Positions 36,425-45,418 are shown, counted from the stretch's first letter. The stretch: DNA of 64,000 nt from Parvibaculum sp039680535 (GCF_039680535.1 NZ_JBDKSS010000014.1:186001-250000), one strand, 5' to 3'. The notes: generated by a model not told the origin, from the sequence alone. Numbers and translations are program-made.

Positions 36425-36847
36425 TCAACCCTGCCCTTCGGCCAAATTGCGGGCCGGAATGGCCGAAATTATGACAAAGGCCTGCGCCAGCGGGAAATCG
36501 TCGGTGATCGTTATGTGGATCACCGCCTCCATCCCAGCCGGAGTGAGGCTCCTCAGGCGCTCCGCCGCACCGCCGGTCAGAGCCATGGTCGGCTGCCCGC
36601 CCCGGAGGTTGACCACCCCCATATCCCGCCAGAAGACGCCCCTGTTGAGCCCGGTGCCGAGCGCCTTGGCGCAGGCTTCCTTGGCCGCGAAACGCTTGGC
36701 GTAGGACGCCGCCCGATTGCGCCGCCGATCCGACTTCTGGCGTTCGACATCGGTGAATATGCGCTGGATGAACCGCTCACCAAACCGTTCGAGCGTCTTT
36801 TCGACGCGGCGAATATCGATCATGTCGTTGCCGATACCGAGGATCAT
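36425..36847 (-). CDS. acpS: Holo-[acyl-carrier-protein] synthase
   Basis: AcpS attaches 4'-phosphopantetheine to acyl carrier protein. The 140-residue product begins MILGIGNDMIDIRRVEKTLERFG and carries the second motif RFAAKEACAKALGTG, both binding CoA and magnesium. It overlaps the pdxJ stop by four bases, so translation is coupled, and it is followed by lepB after about 95 bases. pdxJ-acpS is a widespread pair. Confidence 0.96.
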   Translation of the reverse strand: MILGIGNDMIDIRRVEKTLERFGERFIQRIFTDVERQKSDRRRNRAASYAKRFAAKEACAKALGTGLNRGVFWRDMGVVNLRGGQPTMALTGGAAERLRSLTPAGMEAVIHITITDDFPLAQAFVIISAIPARNLAEGQG

Positions 36848-37602
36848 GCGGCATGGACTCCCGCGCGAGCCTCGTCCATCAGCGCGCGCATCTGCCGGAT
36901 CGCCGGGCCGAGCCCGATGAAGATCGCCTCGCCGATCAGAAAATGGCCAATATTCAATTCGGCAATCTGCGGCAGCGCCGCCACCGGCTTCACATTGCCG
37001 AAGCTGAGCCCATGGCCCGCATGAACCTCAAGGCCGAGTTCGACGCCGTCCCGCGCCGCCTTCGTGATCCGCGCCAGTTCCTCCGCCTGCTCCAGGCCCG
37101 TCCTATCGCAATAAGCGCCGGTGTGAAGCTCGACCACCGGAGCGCCGAGGGCGCGAGCGGCTTCGAGCTGGCGCACATCCGGATTGATGAAGAGCGAGAC
37201 CCGGATGCCCGCATCGCCGAGCCGCCGAATGATGGGCGCAAGTTTTTCGCGCTGGCCGGCCGCATCCAGCCCGCCTTCGGTCGTCACTTCCTCGCGCCGT
37301 TCCGGTACGATGCAGCAGGCATGCGGGCGATGTCGCAAGGCGATCTCCAGCATTTCCTCGGTCGCCGCCATTTCGAGATTGAGCGGCAGGCCGATTTCCT
37401 TCATCAGCCTGTCGATATCTTCATCGCGGATGTGGCGCCGGTCTTCGCGGAGATGGGCCGTGATCCCGTCCGCGCCCACGGCTGCCGCAGCAAGGGCCGC
37501 ACGTACGGGATCTGGATGCTCGCCGCCACGGGCGTTCCGGATCGTCGCGACGTGGTCGATGTTCACGCCGAGGCGCAGATGCGCCGTCTTTGTCCCGCTC
37601 AT
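36844..37602 (-). CDS. pdxJ: Pyridoxine 5'-phosphate synthase
   Basis: PdxJ closes the ring of vitamin B6 from 3-amino-1-hydroxyacetone phosphate and deoxyxylulose phosphate. The 252-residue TIM barrel starts with RLGVNIDHVATIRNARGG and includes GITAHLREDRRHIRDED, VELHTGAYCD and LEVHAGHGLSFGNV. It overlaps acpS by four bases and lies 21 bases after the DUF2062 gene. Confidence 0.97.
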   Translation of the reverse strand: MSGTKTAHLRLGVNIDHVATIRNARGGEHPDPVRAALAAAAVGADGITAHLREDRRHIRDEDIDRLMKEIGLPLNLEMAATEEMLEIALRHRPHACCIVPERREEVTTEGGLDAAGQREKLAPIIRRLGDAGIRVSLFINPDVRQLEAARALGAPVVELHTGAYCDRTGLEQAEELARITKAARDGVELGLEVHAGHGLSFGNVKPVAALPQIAELNIGHFLIGEAIFIGLGPAIRQMRALMDEARAGVHAA

Positions 37603-37623
37603 CTCTCGAAACTCCCGCGCGCC

Positions 37624-38211
37624 TTATTCCTGTTCGTCGTCCTCGTCGCCCATCGTCTCCTGCGCCGTCGTGCGGGCAAGAACACGGGCCTCAAGCTGCT
37701 CGCGCCGCCGGAGCTGATAGGCCGCGACGGCAGTCTTCACGATGAAATATGTCACCAGCGCTCCCGCAATGCCGAGCGGCAGCGAGCCGACCGCCATCGG
37801 CACGAGCACCGGCAAGATCATGTCGAACGCCTTGTGGCTCATCAGAACTTCCGAGAAGTTCACGTGATGGCGCCCCGACATGCCCAGGATCCGGTTGCCC
37901 ACATCATAGGTCGCGATCCAGATCGGGGGATAGCTCAGCGGATTGCCGACCAGGGTTCCAAAGGCCGCCGCGATGAGGTTTCCCCGGAATACCCAGGCGA
38001 TCACGAGCGCCATCATGATGTGGAAGCCGAGAAATGGCGTGAAGGCGGTAAAGGCGCCGGCGGCCACGCCGACCGCGATGGTGTGCGGCGAGCCGGTCAG
38101 GCGCCAGACGCGGCGCCAGACATACCGGCTCGCACGAATCCAGCCGATGCGGGGCCAGAGCGACTCTCGCAGCTTTTGCAGCGGGTGAAGTTCGACCCTA
38201 CGCCGGAACAC
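37624..38211 (-). CDS. DUF2062 family membrane protein
   Basis: The 195-residue protein shows the DUF2062 pattern: a basic amphipathic N-terminus, then SPHTIAVGVAAGAFTAFTPFLG, FRGNLIAAAFGTLVGNPLSYPPIW, and a final membrane span near residues 140-165. The C-terminus is charged and acidic. The family is of unknown function. It lies between pyrE (10 bases upstream) and pdxJ (21 bases downstream), so it is probably in their operon. Confidence 0.88.
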   Translation of the reverse strand: MFRRRVELHPLQKLRESLWPRIGWIRASRYVWRRVWRLTGSPHTIAVGVAAGAFTAFTPFLGFHIMMALVIAWVFRGNLIAAAFGTLVGNPLSYPPIWIATYDVGNRILGMSGRHHVNFSEVLMSHKAFDMILPVLVPMAVGSLPLGIAGALVTYFIVKTAVAAYQLRRREQLEARVLARTTAQETMGDEDDEQE

Positions 38212-38221
38212 CGATCAATCC

Positions 38222-38806
38222 TTACTTGAGGCCTCGGCTGCCGGGCTTCGTCGCCGGTATCTTCGCAAGCTCCGGCGGAAGCTTGTCCGCCGGATAGGCC
38301 GGCACGTCGATCTGCGCGAGCGAGATGAGCTTCACGCCGACCTTCGCCTTGCCGCCCGAACGGTCGATCAGGCAGGCCGCGGCGACGACGCGCGCGCCCG
38401 TCTTCCTGATCGCAGCGATGCATTCGCGCGAGGAAAGGCCGGTCGTCACGATGTCCTCGACCATCAGGACGTTCATGCCCTTCTTGAGCTCGAAGCCGCG
38501 CCGCACGGCGAACTCGCCATTCTCACGCTCGACATACATGGCCGGAACGCCGAGATGCCGCGCCGTCTCGTAGCCGGGAATGATGCCGCCGACGGCAGGC
38601 GAGACGATCGCGTCGATCGGCTTGTCGATCTCTTCGCGCACCTTCGCCGCCAGCGCCTTGCAGAGCTTCGACGTGCGCTTCGGGTTCATGAAGACGCGCG
38701 CCTTCTGCAGGAAGAGCGGGCTGTGCAGTCCCGATGAAAGGATGAAGTGGCCGCGAAGCAGCGCTCCCGACTTCTCGAATTCCTTGAGAACCTTAGCCTC
38801 TTTCAT
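38222..38806 (-). CDS. pyrE: Orotate phosphoribosyltransferase
   Basis: PyrE makes orotidine 5'-phosphate from orotate and PRPP. The product has the PRPP-binding motif VLMVEDIVTTGLSSRECI, plus GHFILSSGLHSPLFLQKA and AIVSPAVGGIIPGYETAR. The ATG at 38806 (194 residues) is preceded by GGGAG and was preferred to an ATG four codons upstream. It is followed closely by the DUF2062 gene. Confidence 0.95.
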   Translation of the reverse strand: MKEAKVLKEFEKSGALLRGHFILSSGLHSPLFLQKARVFMNPKRTSKLCKALAAKVREEIDKPIDAIVSPAVGGIIPGYETARHLGVPAMYVERENGEFAVRRGFELKKGMNVLMVEDIVTTGLSSRECIAAIRKTGARVVAAACLIDRSGGKAKVGVKLISLAQIDVPAYPADKLPPELAKIPATKPGSRGLK

Positions 38807-38885
38807 GGCGCTCCCCATTTTGTGCCGCTTCGAAATACCAGATTTCGCCTGAGATGACCCGGAAATTAAATGCCCGCGACGCGGC

Positions 38886-41036
38886 TCAACGGCGCGGCCT
38901 CGAGACCTTGCTCACCGCCGACAGCCCGTTCAACGCGGCCATGATGCGCGTCAGATGCTTGAAGTCGCGCACTTCGAGATCGACCTGCATGTCATAGAAA
39001 TCCGCGTCGCGCTGCGTCATCGAGAGATTTGTAATGTTGCTGCCATAATCCGCGATCAGCGAGGTGATATGGCCGAGCGAGCCCACCTCGTTGCGCGCGG
39101 TGATCATCAGCCGCGCCGGGAAAACCTGCGGATGCTCGGGATCGATGTCCCATTTCACATCGAGCCAGCGCGTCAGGTCGCCGTCGAATTCTTCCAGCGC
39201 GGGCGAGTCGATCGGATAGATCGTGATGCCCTTGCCCGGTGTGACGATGCCGACGATCCGTTCGCCCGGCAGCGGGAAGCTGTTAGGCGCCATGCTGATC
39301 GCGAGGCCGGACCCGCGCCCCGTGAGCCGCACCACCGCGTGCTCGTCCCCGGCGCCATTGCCCTTTACAGCCTTGCGCTTGGCGCTCTTCTTTACCGGCA
39401 ATTCAGGGTAGACGGCCTCAAGCACCTGCTGGCCCGTAAGCTCGCCCGCGCCGACGGACGCCAGAAGATCGTCCACGTCGTCCTGATGCAACGCGCCCGT
39501 CGCGCGTTGCAGGATGACATCCGTCATCTCCTTACCTGCAGCGTCGAAGACGCCCTTCAGTATCTGGCGTCCGAGACGCCCGAACTCCGCGAGCTTCACC
39601 TGACGGATCGAGCGGCGGATCGCGGAGCGCGCCTTACCCGTCGCCACAAAGGCTTCCCAGGCGGGCGACGGACGCTGCGCCTGCGAGCGGATGATCTCGA
39701 CTTCATCGCCATTCTGCAGAACGGTGCGCAGCGGCATATGGCGGCCGTTGATCTTGCAGCCCACACAACTGTCGCCGACATTCGTATGCACGGCATAGGC
39801 GAAGTCGATGGGCGTCGCGCCGCGCGGCAGCGTGATGAGCAGCCCCTTGGGCGTGAAGCAGAAGACCTGATCGGAGAACATCTGCAGCTTGGTGTGCTCC
39901 AGAAACTCCTCCGGCGTGCCGCCATGCTCCAGCATTTCGATAAGCTGGCGCAGCCAGCGGAATGTGCTGGCGAATTCCGCCGACTTCTCCGCCCCGCCCG
40001 CGCCTTCCTTGTAGAGCCAGTGTGCGGCAATGCCGAGTTCGGCCAGCTCGTGCATCTTGTGCGTTCGGATCTGGACTTCGACGCGCTTCTGCTCCGGCCC
40101 GATCATGGTCGTATGGATGGAGCGGTAGCCGTTGTTCTTCGGCGTCGAGATGTAATCCTTGAAACGTCCCGGCACCATCGGCCAGTTCGTATGCAGAACG
40201 CCGAGCGCACGGTAGCAATCGGCCACATCGTCCACGATGACGCGAAAGCCGAAAATGTCGGAAAGCTGCTCCAGCGAAATGGCGCGGCGCTCCATCTTGC
40301 GCCAGACCGAATAGGCGCGCTTCTGCCGCCCGTCGACCTTGCAGGCAAGTCCCGCCTCCTGCAGCTTCGCCTGCAGGTCGCTGGCAATGCGCTCGACGAT
40401 GTTGCCGCTCGCGGCGCTGAATTCGGCGAGCCGCTTCATCAGCGTTTCGCGCGCCTCGGGGTTCAGCTCCTTGAAGGCGAGGTCTTCCAGCTCTTCGCGG
40501 ATTTCCTGAATGCCCATGCGGCCGGCGAGCGGCGCATAGATGTCCATCGTTTCCTGCGCGATGCGGGCCCGCTTTTCCGGCGAGGAGATGTATTGCAGCG
40601 TCCGCATGTTGTGCAGGCGGTCGGCAAGCTTCACCAGCAGCACGCGAATGTCGTTCGACATGGCGAGCAGGAATTTGCGGAAGTTCTCCGCCTGCTTGGA
40701 ATGTTCAGACGTCAGCTCGATGCGCGTGAGCTTGGTCACGCCGTTGACAAGATTGGCAACCTCCACGCCGAAGAGCCTGGTCAGCTCTTCCATGGTCGAG
40801 CCGGTATCCTCGATCGTGTCGTGCAGGAGCGCGGTGACGATCGTGGCGGTGTCGAGCTTGAGGTCCGTCAGAATGCCGGCGACTTCGATCGGGTGCGAGA
40901 AATAAGGGTCGCCCGAGGCGCGCTTCTGGCTGCCATGCTGCTTCATGGCATAGACGTAGGCGCGGTTGATCAGTGCTTCGTCCGCCTTGGGATCGTAGCC
41001 CAGTATCCGATCGACCAACTCATACTGGCGCAGCAT
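38886..41036 (-). CDS. rsh: Bifunctional (p)ppGpp synthetase/hydrolase (Rsh)
   Basis: Rsh makes and degrades the stringent-response alarmone ppGpp; alphaproteobacteria usually have one such long enzyme. From the ATG at 41036 the product is 716 residues. The N-terminal hydrolase HD domain contains TALLHDTIEDTG, the synthetase domain follows with GRFKDYISTPKNNGYRSIHT, then a TGS domain (VFCFTPKGLLITLPRGATP) and a C-terminal ACT domain (ARLMITARNEVGSLGHI). Both catalytic centres look intact. It lies downstream of rpoZ, separated by an intrinsic terminator. Confidence 0.96.
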   Translation of the reverse strand: MLRQYELVDRILGYDPKADEALINRAYVYAMKQHGSQKRASGDPYFSHPIEVAGILTDLKLDTATIVTALLHDTIEDTGSTMEELTRLFGVEVANLVNGVTKLTRIELTSEHSKQAENFRKFLLAMSNDIRVLLVKLADRLHNMRTLQYISSPEKRARIAQETMDIYAPLAGRMGIQEIREELEDLAFKELNPEARETLMKRLAEFSAASGNIVERIASDLQAKLQEAGLACKVDGRQKRAYSVWRKMERRAISLEQLSDIFGFRVIVDDVADCYRALGVLHTNWPMVPGRFKDYISTPKNNGYRSIHTTMIGPEQKRVEVQIRTHKMHELAELGIAAHWLYKEGAGGAEKSAEFASTFRWLRQLIEMLEHGGTPEEFLEHTKLQMFSDQVFCFTPKGLLITLPRGATPIDFAYAVHTNVGDSCVGCKINGRHMPLRTVLQNGDEVEIIRSQAQRPSPAWEAFVATGKARSAIRRSIRQVKLAEFGRLGRQILKGVFDAAGKEMTDVILQRATGALHQDDVDDLLASVGAGELTGQQVLEAVYPELPVKKSAKRKAVKGNGAGDEHAVVRLTGRGSGLAISMAPNSFPLPGERIVGIVTPGKGITIYPIDSPALEEFDGDLTRWLDVKWDIDPEHPQVFPARLMITARNEVGSLGHITSLIADYGSNITNLSMTQRDADFYDMQVDLEVRDFKHLTRIMAALNGLSAVSKVSRPRR

Positions 41037-41087
41037 TCTCGAAACCAGCCTGCCTCCGTCCAACTTCGCCCGAATAGCTCCGGGCTC

Positions 41088-41129
41088 AAAACAAAAGCGC
41101 CGCCCTTACCTTCCGGCCGGGGCGGCGCT
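41088..41129 (-). terminator. Intrinsic terminator between rpoZ and rsh
   Basis: On the minus strand a ten-base-pair stem (41096-41105 with 41120-41129) with a 14-base loop is followed by TTTTGTTTT. It ends rpoZ transcription about 50 bases before rsh, so rsh probably depends on read-through or on its own promoter. Confidence 0.88.
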
Positions 41130-41179
41130 CTAAACCGATTGACGCACGGGAGCGGAAGGAATGTCCGCCTTGCGGTCGC

Positions 41180-41602
41180 TTAGTCTTCCCCGTCCATGTC
41201 GTCCGCGTCGGCGGATTTCTGCTGCGGCGAGTCGATCTGGCTCTGAATGGCGCGGAGGAGCTCCTCTTCGCTCATGCGGTCGCCGCCGGCGCCCGCGCCG
41301 AACGTGTCAATGTCGGCGGCCGTCACTTCGCCAGCCGTCAGAAGCTGCAGGCTCTCGGCCTCCGGCTCGTCCGTCTCGACGCGCTTCTGCATCGTGCCGA
41401 TCAGGTCTTCGCGAAGATCGACCGGAACGACGGTCCGCTCGGCGATCTCGCGCAGCGCCACGACGGGATTCTTGTCGTTGTCGCGGTCGACGGTCAGCTC
41501 GGCGCCTGCCGACATGGCGCGCGCACGGTGCGCGGAGAGCAGAACCAGCTCGAAGCGGTTCGGCACCTTGTCGACGCAATCTTCAACGGTCACACGCGCC
41601 AT
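41180..41602 (-). CDS. rpoZ: RNA polymerase omega subunit
   Basis: The omega subunit stabilises the beta' subunit and contributes to ppGpp binding in many bacteria. From the ATG at 41602 (MARVTVEDCVDKVPNRFEL) it has 140 residues; the conserved LSAHRARAM and KNPVVALREIAER motifs are present. The frame is open 48 codons upstream, but without family similarity. An acidic tail (about 30 residues) follows the core, as in other alphaproteobacteria. It sits next to rsh, linked by the ppGpp response. Confidence 0.96.
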   Translation of the reverse strand: MARVTVEDCVDKVPNRFELVLLSAHRARAMSAGAELTVDRDNDKNPVVALREIAERTVVPVDLREDLIGTMQKRVETDEPEAESLQLLTAGEVTAADIDTFGAGAGGDRMSEEELLRAIQSQIDSPQQKSADADDMDGED

Positions 41603-41711
41603 TGTTGCAACTCCGGGGTAAGGCGGGAAATCTATTGTGCGGTGTATGTAGGGGCTCGGCAAGGAGAAAGCAAGCAGAAACAGGCTCTTAGGAGCCAAAG
41701 CCCCGGCTTCC

Positions 41712-42254
41712 TCAGGAGATTTTCTCAATTCCCGCAAGCGCGCCAATGCCTTGCGCCGCCTGAAGGCGGGCCAGAAGCTCGTCCGGGCCCTGCCCCGTCA
41801 CCGGATGGCGCCATTCCGGGGCGACCTCGGCCAGCGGCACCAGAACGAACCCCCGGTCGGGAATGCCCGGATGCGGCAAGGCCAGCGGCAGCTCCCCAAG
41901 CCCGGCATCGGCGCCCCGGCGTCCGACCGGCGGCACCACCATCCCGTCAAAATCGAGCAGGTCGATATCGATGGTCCGCTCGCCCCAGCGAACGCGCCGG
42001 ACGCGACCGAACATTGCCTCGATCCGGTGCACCATTCTGAGAAGGTCCGCCGGCGGCAGCGCAGTCTCCACCACGGCGACACCGTTTACATAGGGGGGCT
42101 GTGAATAAGGCGTGATCGCGGGGGTCTGGTACCAGGACGAACGGCGGCGCACGGAAATGCCAAGTGAAGGCATCAGTTCGAGCGCCTTCTCCAACACCGT
42201 TATTGGCTCACCGTGAACAGACGTAAGATTTGCGCCAAAGGCGAGCAGGATCAT
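41712..42254 (-). CDS. folK: 2-amino-4-hydroxy-6-hydroxymethyldihydropteridine pyrophosphokinase
   Basis: FolK transfers pyrophosphate from ATP to the pterin in folate synthesis. From the ATG at 42254 the product is 180 residues: MILLAFGANLTSVHG, SSWYQTPAITP, PPYVNGVAVVET, RWGERTIDIDLLDFDG and PLALPHPGIPDRGFVLVPLAEVAPEW. All catalytic and metal-binding aspartates of the DIDLL motif are present. It is divergent from the NYN-domain gene. Confidence 0.95.
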   Translation of the reverse strand: MILLAFGANLTSVHGEPITVLEKALELMPSLGISVRRRSSWYQTPAITPYSQPPYVNGVAVVETALPPADLLRMVHRIEAMFGRVRRVRWGERTIDIDLLDFDGMVVPPVGRRGADAGLGELPLALPHPGIPDRGFVLVPLAEVAPEWRHPVTGQGPDELLARLQAAQGIGALAGIEKIS

Positions 42255-42405
42255 TTCAATTTGTCCATGTAGATGAATCCCCGTTTTCAAAGCAAATCGG
42301 CTTCTATAGTTTCTGGCCGTGAACAGCCACCCCAAGCCGCGCTCAGTCGCCGGGCCTGTCTATTTCAACCCAACAAAGACTTTTGGCTACTCCCGGGAGT
42401 GCACC

Positions 42406-43026
42406 ATGAATTTCTATCCCCAGGAACGCATCGCGCTCTTCATCGATGGTGCGAACCTTTATTCGGCCGCGCGGGGCCTCGGCTTCGATATCGACTATAA
42501 GCGACTTCTCGAACTTTTCCGCTCCAAGGGAACGCTTCTCCGCGCCTTCTACTACACGGCGCTACTTGAAGATCAGGAATATTCGCCGCTTCGCCCGCTT
42601 ATCGACTGGCTCGATTACAACGGCTTCTCGGTCGTGACCAAGCCCGCCAAGGAATTCACGGACGCCACGGGCCGCCGCCGCGTCAAAGGCAATATGGACA
42701 TCGAGCTCGCCATCGACGCGATGGAAATCGCCGACAAGGTCGACCATGTCGTGATCTTTTCCGGCGACGGCGATTTCCGCCGTCTCGTCGATGCCATTCA
42801 GCGCAAGGGCAAGCGCGTCTCCGTCGTTTCCACGACCCGCAGTTCGCCGCCCATGATCGCGGACGAGCTTCGCCGTCAGGCCGATCAGTTCATCGACCTG
42901 GAGACCTTGCGGGGCTTCATCGGCCGCAATGCCGATAATCGCCCTCAGGTGGTCCAGCCTGCGGACGATGACGACGACTTCTACGACGACGAAGAAGACG
43001 ATATCGACCTTCCCGCGCGCGCCTGA
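42406..43026 (+). CDS. NYN-domain protein (LabA/DUF88 type) with acidic tail
   Basis: This 206-residue protein is a PIN-like NYN domain, a fold associated with RNA cleavage. The acidic centre is visible: IALFIDGANLY, KGNMDIELAIDAM and VIFSGDGDFRRLV. The C-terminus (about 25 residues) is almost entirely Asp, Glu and Tyr, ending in a short PARA stretch. The ATG at 42406 has GGGAG upstream; an earlier in-frame start is less likely. It is divergent from folK and only 17 bases from the UDG gene that follows. Its substrate is unknown. Confidence 0.88.
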   Translation: MNFYPQERIALFIDGANLYSAARGLGFDIDYKRLLELFRSKGTLLRAFYYTALLEDQEYSPLRPLIDWLDYNGFSVVTKPAKEFTDATGRRRVKGNMDIELAIDAMEIADKVDHVVIFSGDGDFRRLVDAIQRKGKRVSVVSTTRSSPPMIADELRRQADQFIDLETLRGFIGRNADNRPQVVQPADDDDDFYDDEEDDIDLPARA

Positions 43027-43043
43027 ACGCGATAAAAGGCGGC

Positions 43044-43700
43044 ATGTCAGAAATCGAAGCAGCGGCGCCCGAAGCGCCGCGCGACTGCCAGCTCTGTCCC
43101 CGCCTCGTCGCCTATCGGCGCGAAAATCAGGCCGCTCACCCGGACTGGTATAATGGCCCCGTGCCTTCATTCGGCGACGAAAAGGCGCGCCTTCTCATTG
43201 TGGGCCTCGCGCCCGGCGTTCAGGGTGCCAACCGCACCGGCCGCCCCTTCACCGGCGACTATGCGGGCGACCTTCTCTACTCGACGCTGATCGAGTTCGG
43301 CTTCGCCAAAGGCGAGTTCAAGGCCCGTCCCGATGACGGGCTGACGCTGCATGACGCGATGATCTCAAATGCCGTGCGCTGCGTGCCGCCGCAGAACAAG
43401 CCGACGCCGCTCGAAGCGAAGACCTGCCTGCGTTTCTTTTCCGCGCGTCTCGCCGCCCTGCCGAAGCTCACCGCCATTCTGGCGCTTGGCCGCATCGCCC
43501 ATGACAGCGTGCTGACCGCGCATGAAGCGAAGCGTTCGAAATTCCCCTTCGCCCATCAGGCGAGCCACGACATCGGCAACGGCCTGCGCCTCTTCGACAG
43601 CTATCACTGCTCGCGCTACAACACGAACACGCGGCGCCTGACGCCCGAGATGTTCCACGACGTGTTCAGGGATATTCGGGCGTATCTCGATCGGCGCTGA
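43044..43700 (+). CDS. Type-5 uracil-DNA glycosylase
   Basis: This iron-sulfur glycosylase removes uracil and other damaged bases from DNA. The 218-residue protein has CQLCPRLV and RCVPPQNKPTPLEAKTC, four Cys for a 4Fe-4S cluster, the motif GLAPGVQGANRTGRPFTGD, and the family-5 C-terminal motif HCSRYNTNTRRLT. It starts 17 bases after the NYN gene on the same strand. The palindromic repeat lies directly after its stop. Confidence 0.93.
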   Translation: MSEIEAAAPEAPRDCQLCPRLVAYRRENQAAHPDWYNGPVPSFGDEKARLLIVGLAPGVQGANRTGRPFTGDYAGDLLYSTLIEFGFAKGEFKARPDDGLTLHDAMISNAVRCVPPQNKPTPLEAKTCLRFFSARLAALPKLTAILALGRIAHDSVLTAHEAKRSKFPFAHQASHDIGNGLRLFDSYHCSRYNTNTRRLTPEMFHDVFRDIRAYLDRR

Positions 43701-43713
43701 TTCAGCGGCCTTC

Positions 43714-43809
43714 ATCCTTCGAGATGCGGGCTCGCACCCGCTCCTCAGGATGAGAGTCTGGCTTTATGAGCCTCATCCTGAGGAGGGCCAAAGGCCCGTC
43801 TCGAAGGAT
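43714..43809. repeat. Intergenic mosaic palindromic repeat
   Basis: A nested inverted repeat fills the gap between two convergent genes. Outer arms ATCCTTCGAGA (43714-43724) and TCTCGAAGGAT (43799-43809) are perfect complements. Inner arms CTCCTCAGGATGAG (43741-43754) and CTCATCCTGAGGAG (43772-43785) also match perfectly. Between them sit GCGGG-CTCGCA-CCCGC (43726-43741) and GGGCC-AAA-GGCCC (43785-43797) hairpins. This matches the widespread rhizobial-type REP-like intergenic element with the core CCTCATCCTGAGGAG. I see only this one copy in the window. It can fold into a large cruciform at the mRNA 3' ends. Confidence 0.85.
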
Positions 43810-43820
43810 CAACCCCACCC

Positions 43821-44492
43821 TCAGCTATAGCGCTCTTCCGTCCACGGATCGGCTTCGTTGTGATAGCCGCGCTCTTCCCAGAAGCCGGGCTTGTCGACCG
43901 GGCTGAACTCGATCCGCTGGATCCACTTCGCGCTCTTCCAGAAATACCATTGCGGCACGATGGCGCGCACGGGCCCGCCATGTTCGCGCGTCAACCGTTC
44001 GCCTTCCCAGGCATGGGCAAGCAGCACATCGGGCTCAGCAAAGACTTCGAGCCTGATGTTGGTCGTGTAGCCATCATGGGAATGAAAAATGACGTGCCGC
44101 GCATCGGCCGTTGGCTTCACGAGATCGAGGATCGTGCGGGATGAAACGCCGTCCCAATGGTTGTCGTAGCGGCTCCATGTCGTCACGCAATGAATATCGC
44201 TGACGTAATGGACCTGCGGCAGCGCCATGAATTCGTCGAAGCGCAGCGTCACCGGATTTTCGACCGCGCCATCGATGACGAGCTGCCAGCTCTCCACCGG
44301 AATTTCCGGCTGGATGCCGAGGTCGAGCACCGGCCATTTCTCGACGAGATGCTGGCCCGGCGGCAATCTGTTCTCGCGTCGGAGATCGGCCTTGCCGGTC
44401 AGGTGCCTGCCCTCGGCTGCGGTCCGCTCCTTGGAGCGGATCAGCTTGTCCTTGATCTGCCCGATCAGGCCGGGTTTGTCGCCGTCACTCAT
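43821..44492 (-). CDS. Sulfite oxidase-like molybdopterin oxidoreductase, no signal peptide
   Basis: The 223-residue protein matches the MsrP/YuiH-like sulfite oxidase molybdopterin domain. The conserved molybdenum-ligand Cys is in DIHCVTTWSRYDNHWDGV, and the domain continues with FHSHDGYTTNIRLE, GPVRAIVPQWYFWKSAKWI. The N-terminus is charged with no Tat or Sec signal, so unlike MsrP it seems cytoplasmic. It begins at 44492, overlapping the EamA gene stop by four bases. The physiological substrate is unknown. Confidence 0.87.
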   Translation of the reverse strand: MSDGDKPGLIGQIKDKLIRSKERTAAEGRHLTGKADLRRENRLPPGQHLVEKWPVLDLGIQPEIPVESWQLVIDGAVENPVTLRFDEFMALPQVHYVSDIHCVTTWSRYDNHWDGVSSRTILDLVKPTADARHVIFHSHDGYTTNIRLEVFAEPDVLLAHAWEGERLTREHGGPVRAIVPQWYFWKSAKWIQRIEFSPVDKPGFWEERGYHNEADPWTEERYS

Positions 44493-45418
44493 TTCCCGCC
44501 TCCTCGCCGCGCCTCCGCGAATGCCAGCCCGCCCAAAATCAGCGCCATGCCCAGCGCGTGATAGAGGTGGAACGGCTCTCCCAAAAGACCGACCGCAAGC
44601 AGGCTCACCATCATCGGCACGAGATAGATCGCGACGCCGGCGCGCGACGGTCCAAGCAATTCGATGCCGCGATTATAGCAGAAATAGGCGGCGACCGCCG
44701 GAAAGAGCGCGACATAGAGAATGGCGCCGACGCTCACTTCCGTGAGCGGCACAGGTCGCCCGTTCAGGCTTTCGATCAGGTATGGCACCAGCAGCGCGAC
44801 CGACGAGACGCCGAATATGCCAGCGAGCAGGCTCAGCGGATGCACCGCCGGCTTCCATTTCAGCACGATCGAATAAAAGGCGTTGAGCACGACGCCGACG
44901 ACGATCCAGACGTCGCCACGCGTGAAGGAAAGTCCGAGCATCCGCCCCAGATCGCCCTGAAAGATGATCGCGAGCACGCCCGCAAAGGCGACCGCCATGC
45001 CGGACACCTGCCGCAGGCTCGTCCGCTCGCCGAGGATCGGAATGGCGAGCATGAGGATCGTCACCGGAATGAAAGCCTGCAGGAGCCCCGCATTGATCGC
45101 CTGCGTGGTCTGAAGCCCGATATACATGCAGAGATTGAAGCTCGCGCCGCCGAGCGTGCCGAGGCCGAGCATCACGGGCCATGCGCCGAGCATGCTCCGC
45201 CACTCCACGCGCAAATGACGCCACGCGAAGGGAAGCACGATCAGGAAAGCGAGGAACCAGCGCCAGAAGGAAAGACCGATGGGCGGCATGCCCCGTTCGA
45301 TGGCGGCGCGGCCGATAATGGCGTTGCCGCTCCAGAAAAGCGCCACAAGGAAGAGAAGAAAATATGGCTGGTTGAACAGGAAGCCTGATGCACGCGCTAC
45401 AAAGCCGGGACGCTGCAT
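44489..45418 (-). CDS. EamA-family transporter
   Basis: This 309-residue membrane protein has two EamA repeats, each of about five hydrophobic segments. The first starts FLFLVALFWSGNAIIGRAA; the second ends GVAIYLVPMMVSLLAVGLLGEPF. Family members export small metabolites or amino acids. It begins one base into the smpB stop (TAATG overlap) and overlaps the sulfite-oxidase-like gene, so the three genes are closely coupled. Confidence 0.88.
   Translation of the reverse strand: MQRPGFVARASGFLFNQPYFLLFLVALFWSGNAIIGRAAIERGMPPIGLSFWRWFLAFLIVLPFAWRHLRVEWRSMLGAWPVMLGLGTLGGASFNLCMYIGLQTTQAINAGLLQAFIPVTILMLAIPILGERTSLRQVSGMAVAFAGVLAIIFQGDLGRMLGLSFTRGDVWIVVGVVLNAFYSIVLKWKPAVHPLSLLAGIFGVSSVALLVPYLIESLNGRPVPLTEVSVGAILYVALFPAVAAYFCYNRGIELLGPSRAGVAIYLVPMMVSLLAVGLLGEPFHLYHALGMALILGGLAFAEARRGGGK

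Noticed and set aside
38955..41183. A 742-residue open frame opposite rsh
   Set aside because: It is antisense to a complete Rsh protein and low-complexity Arg/His/Asp-rich.
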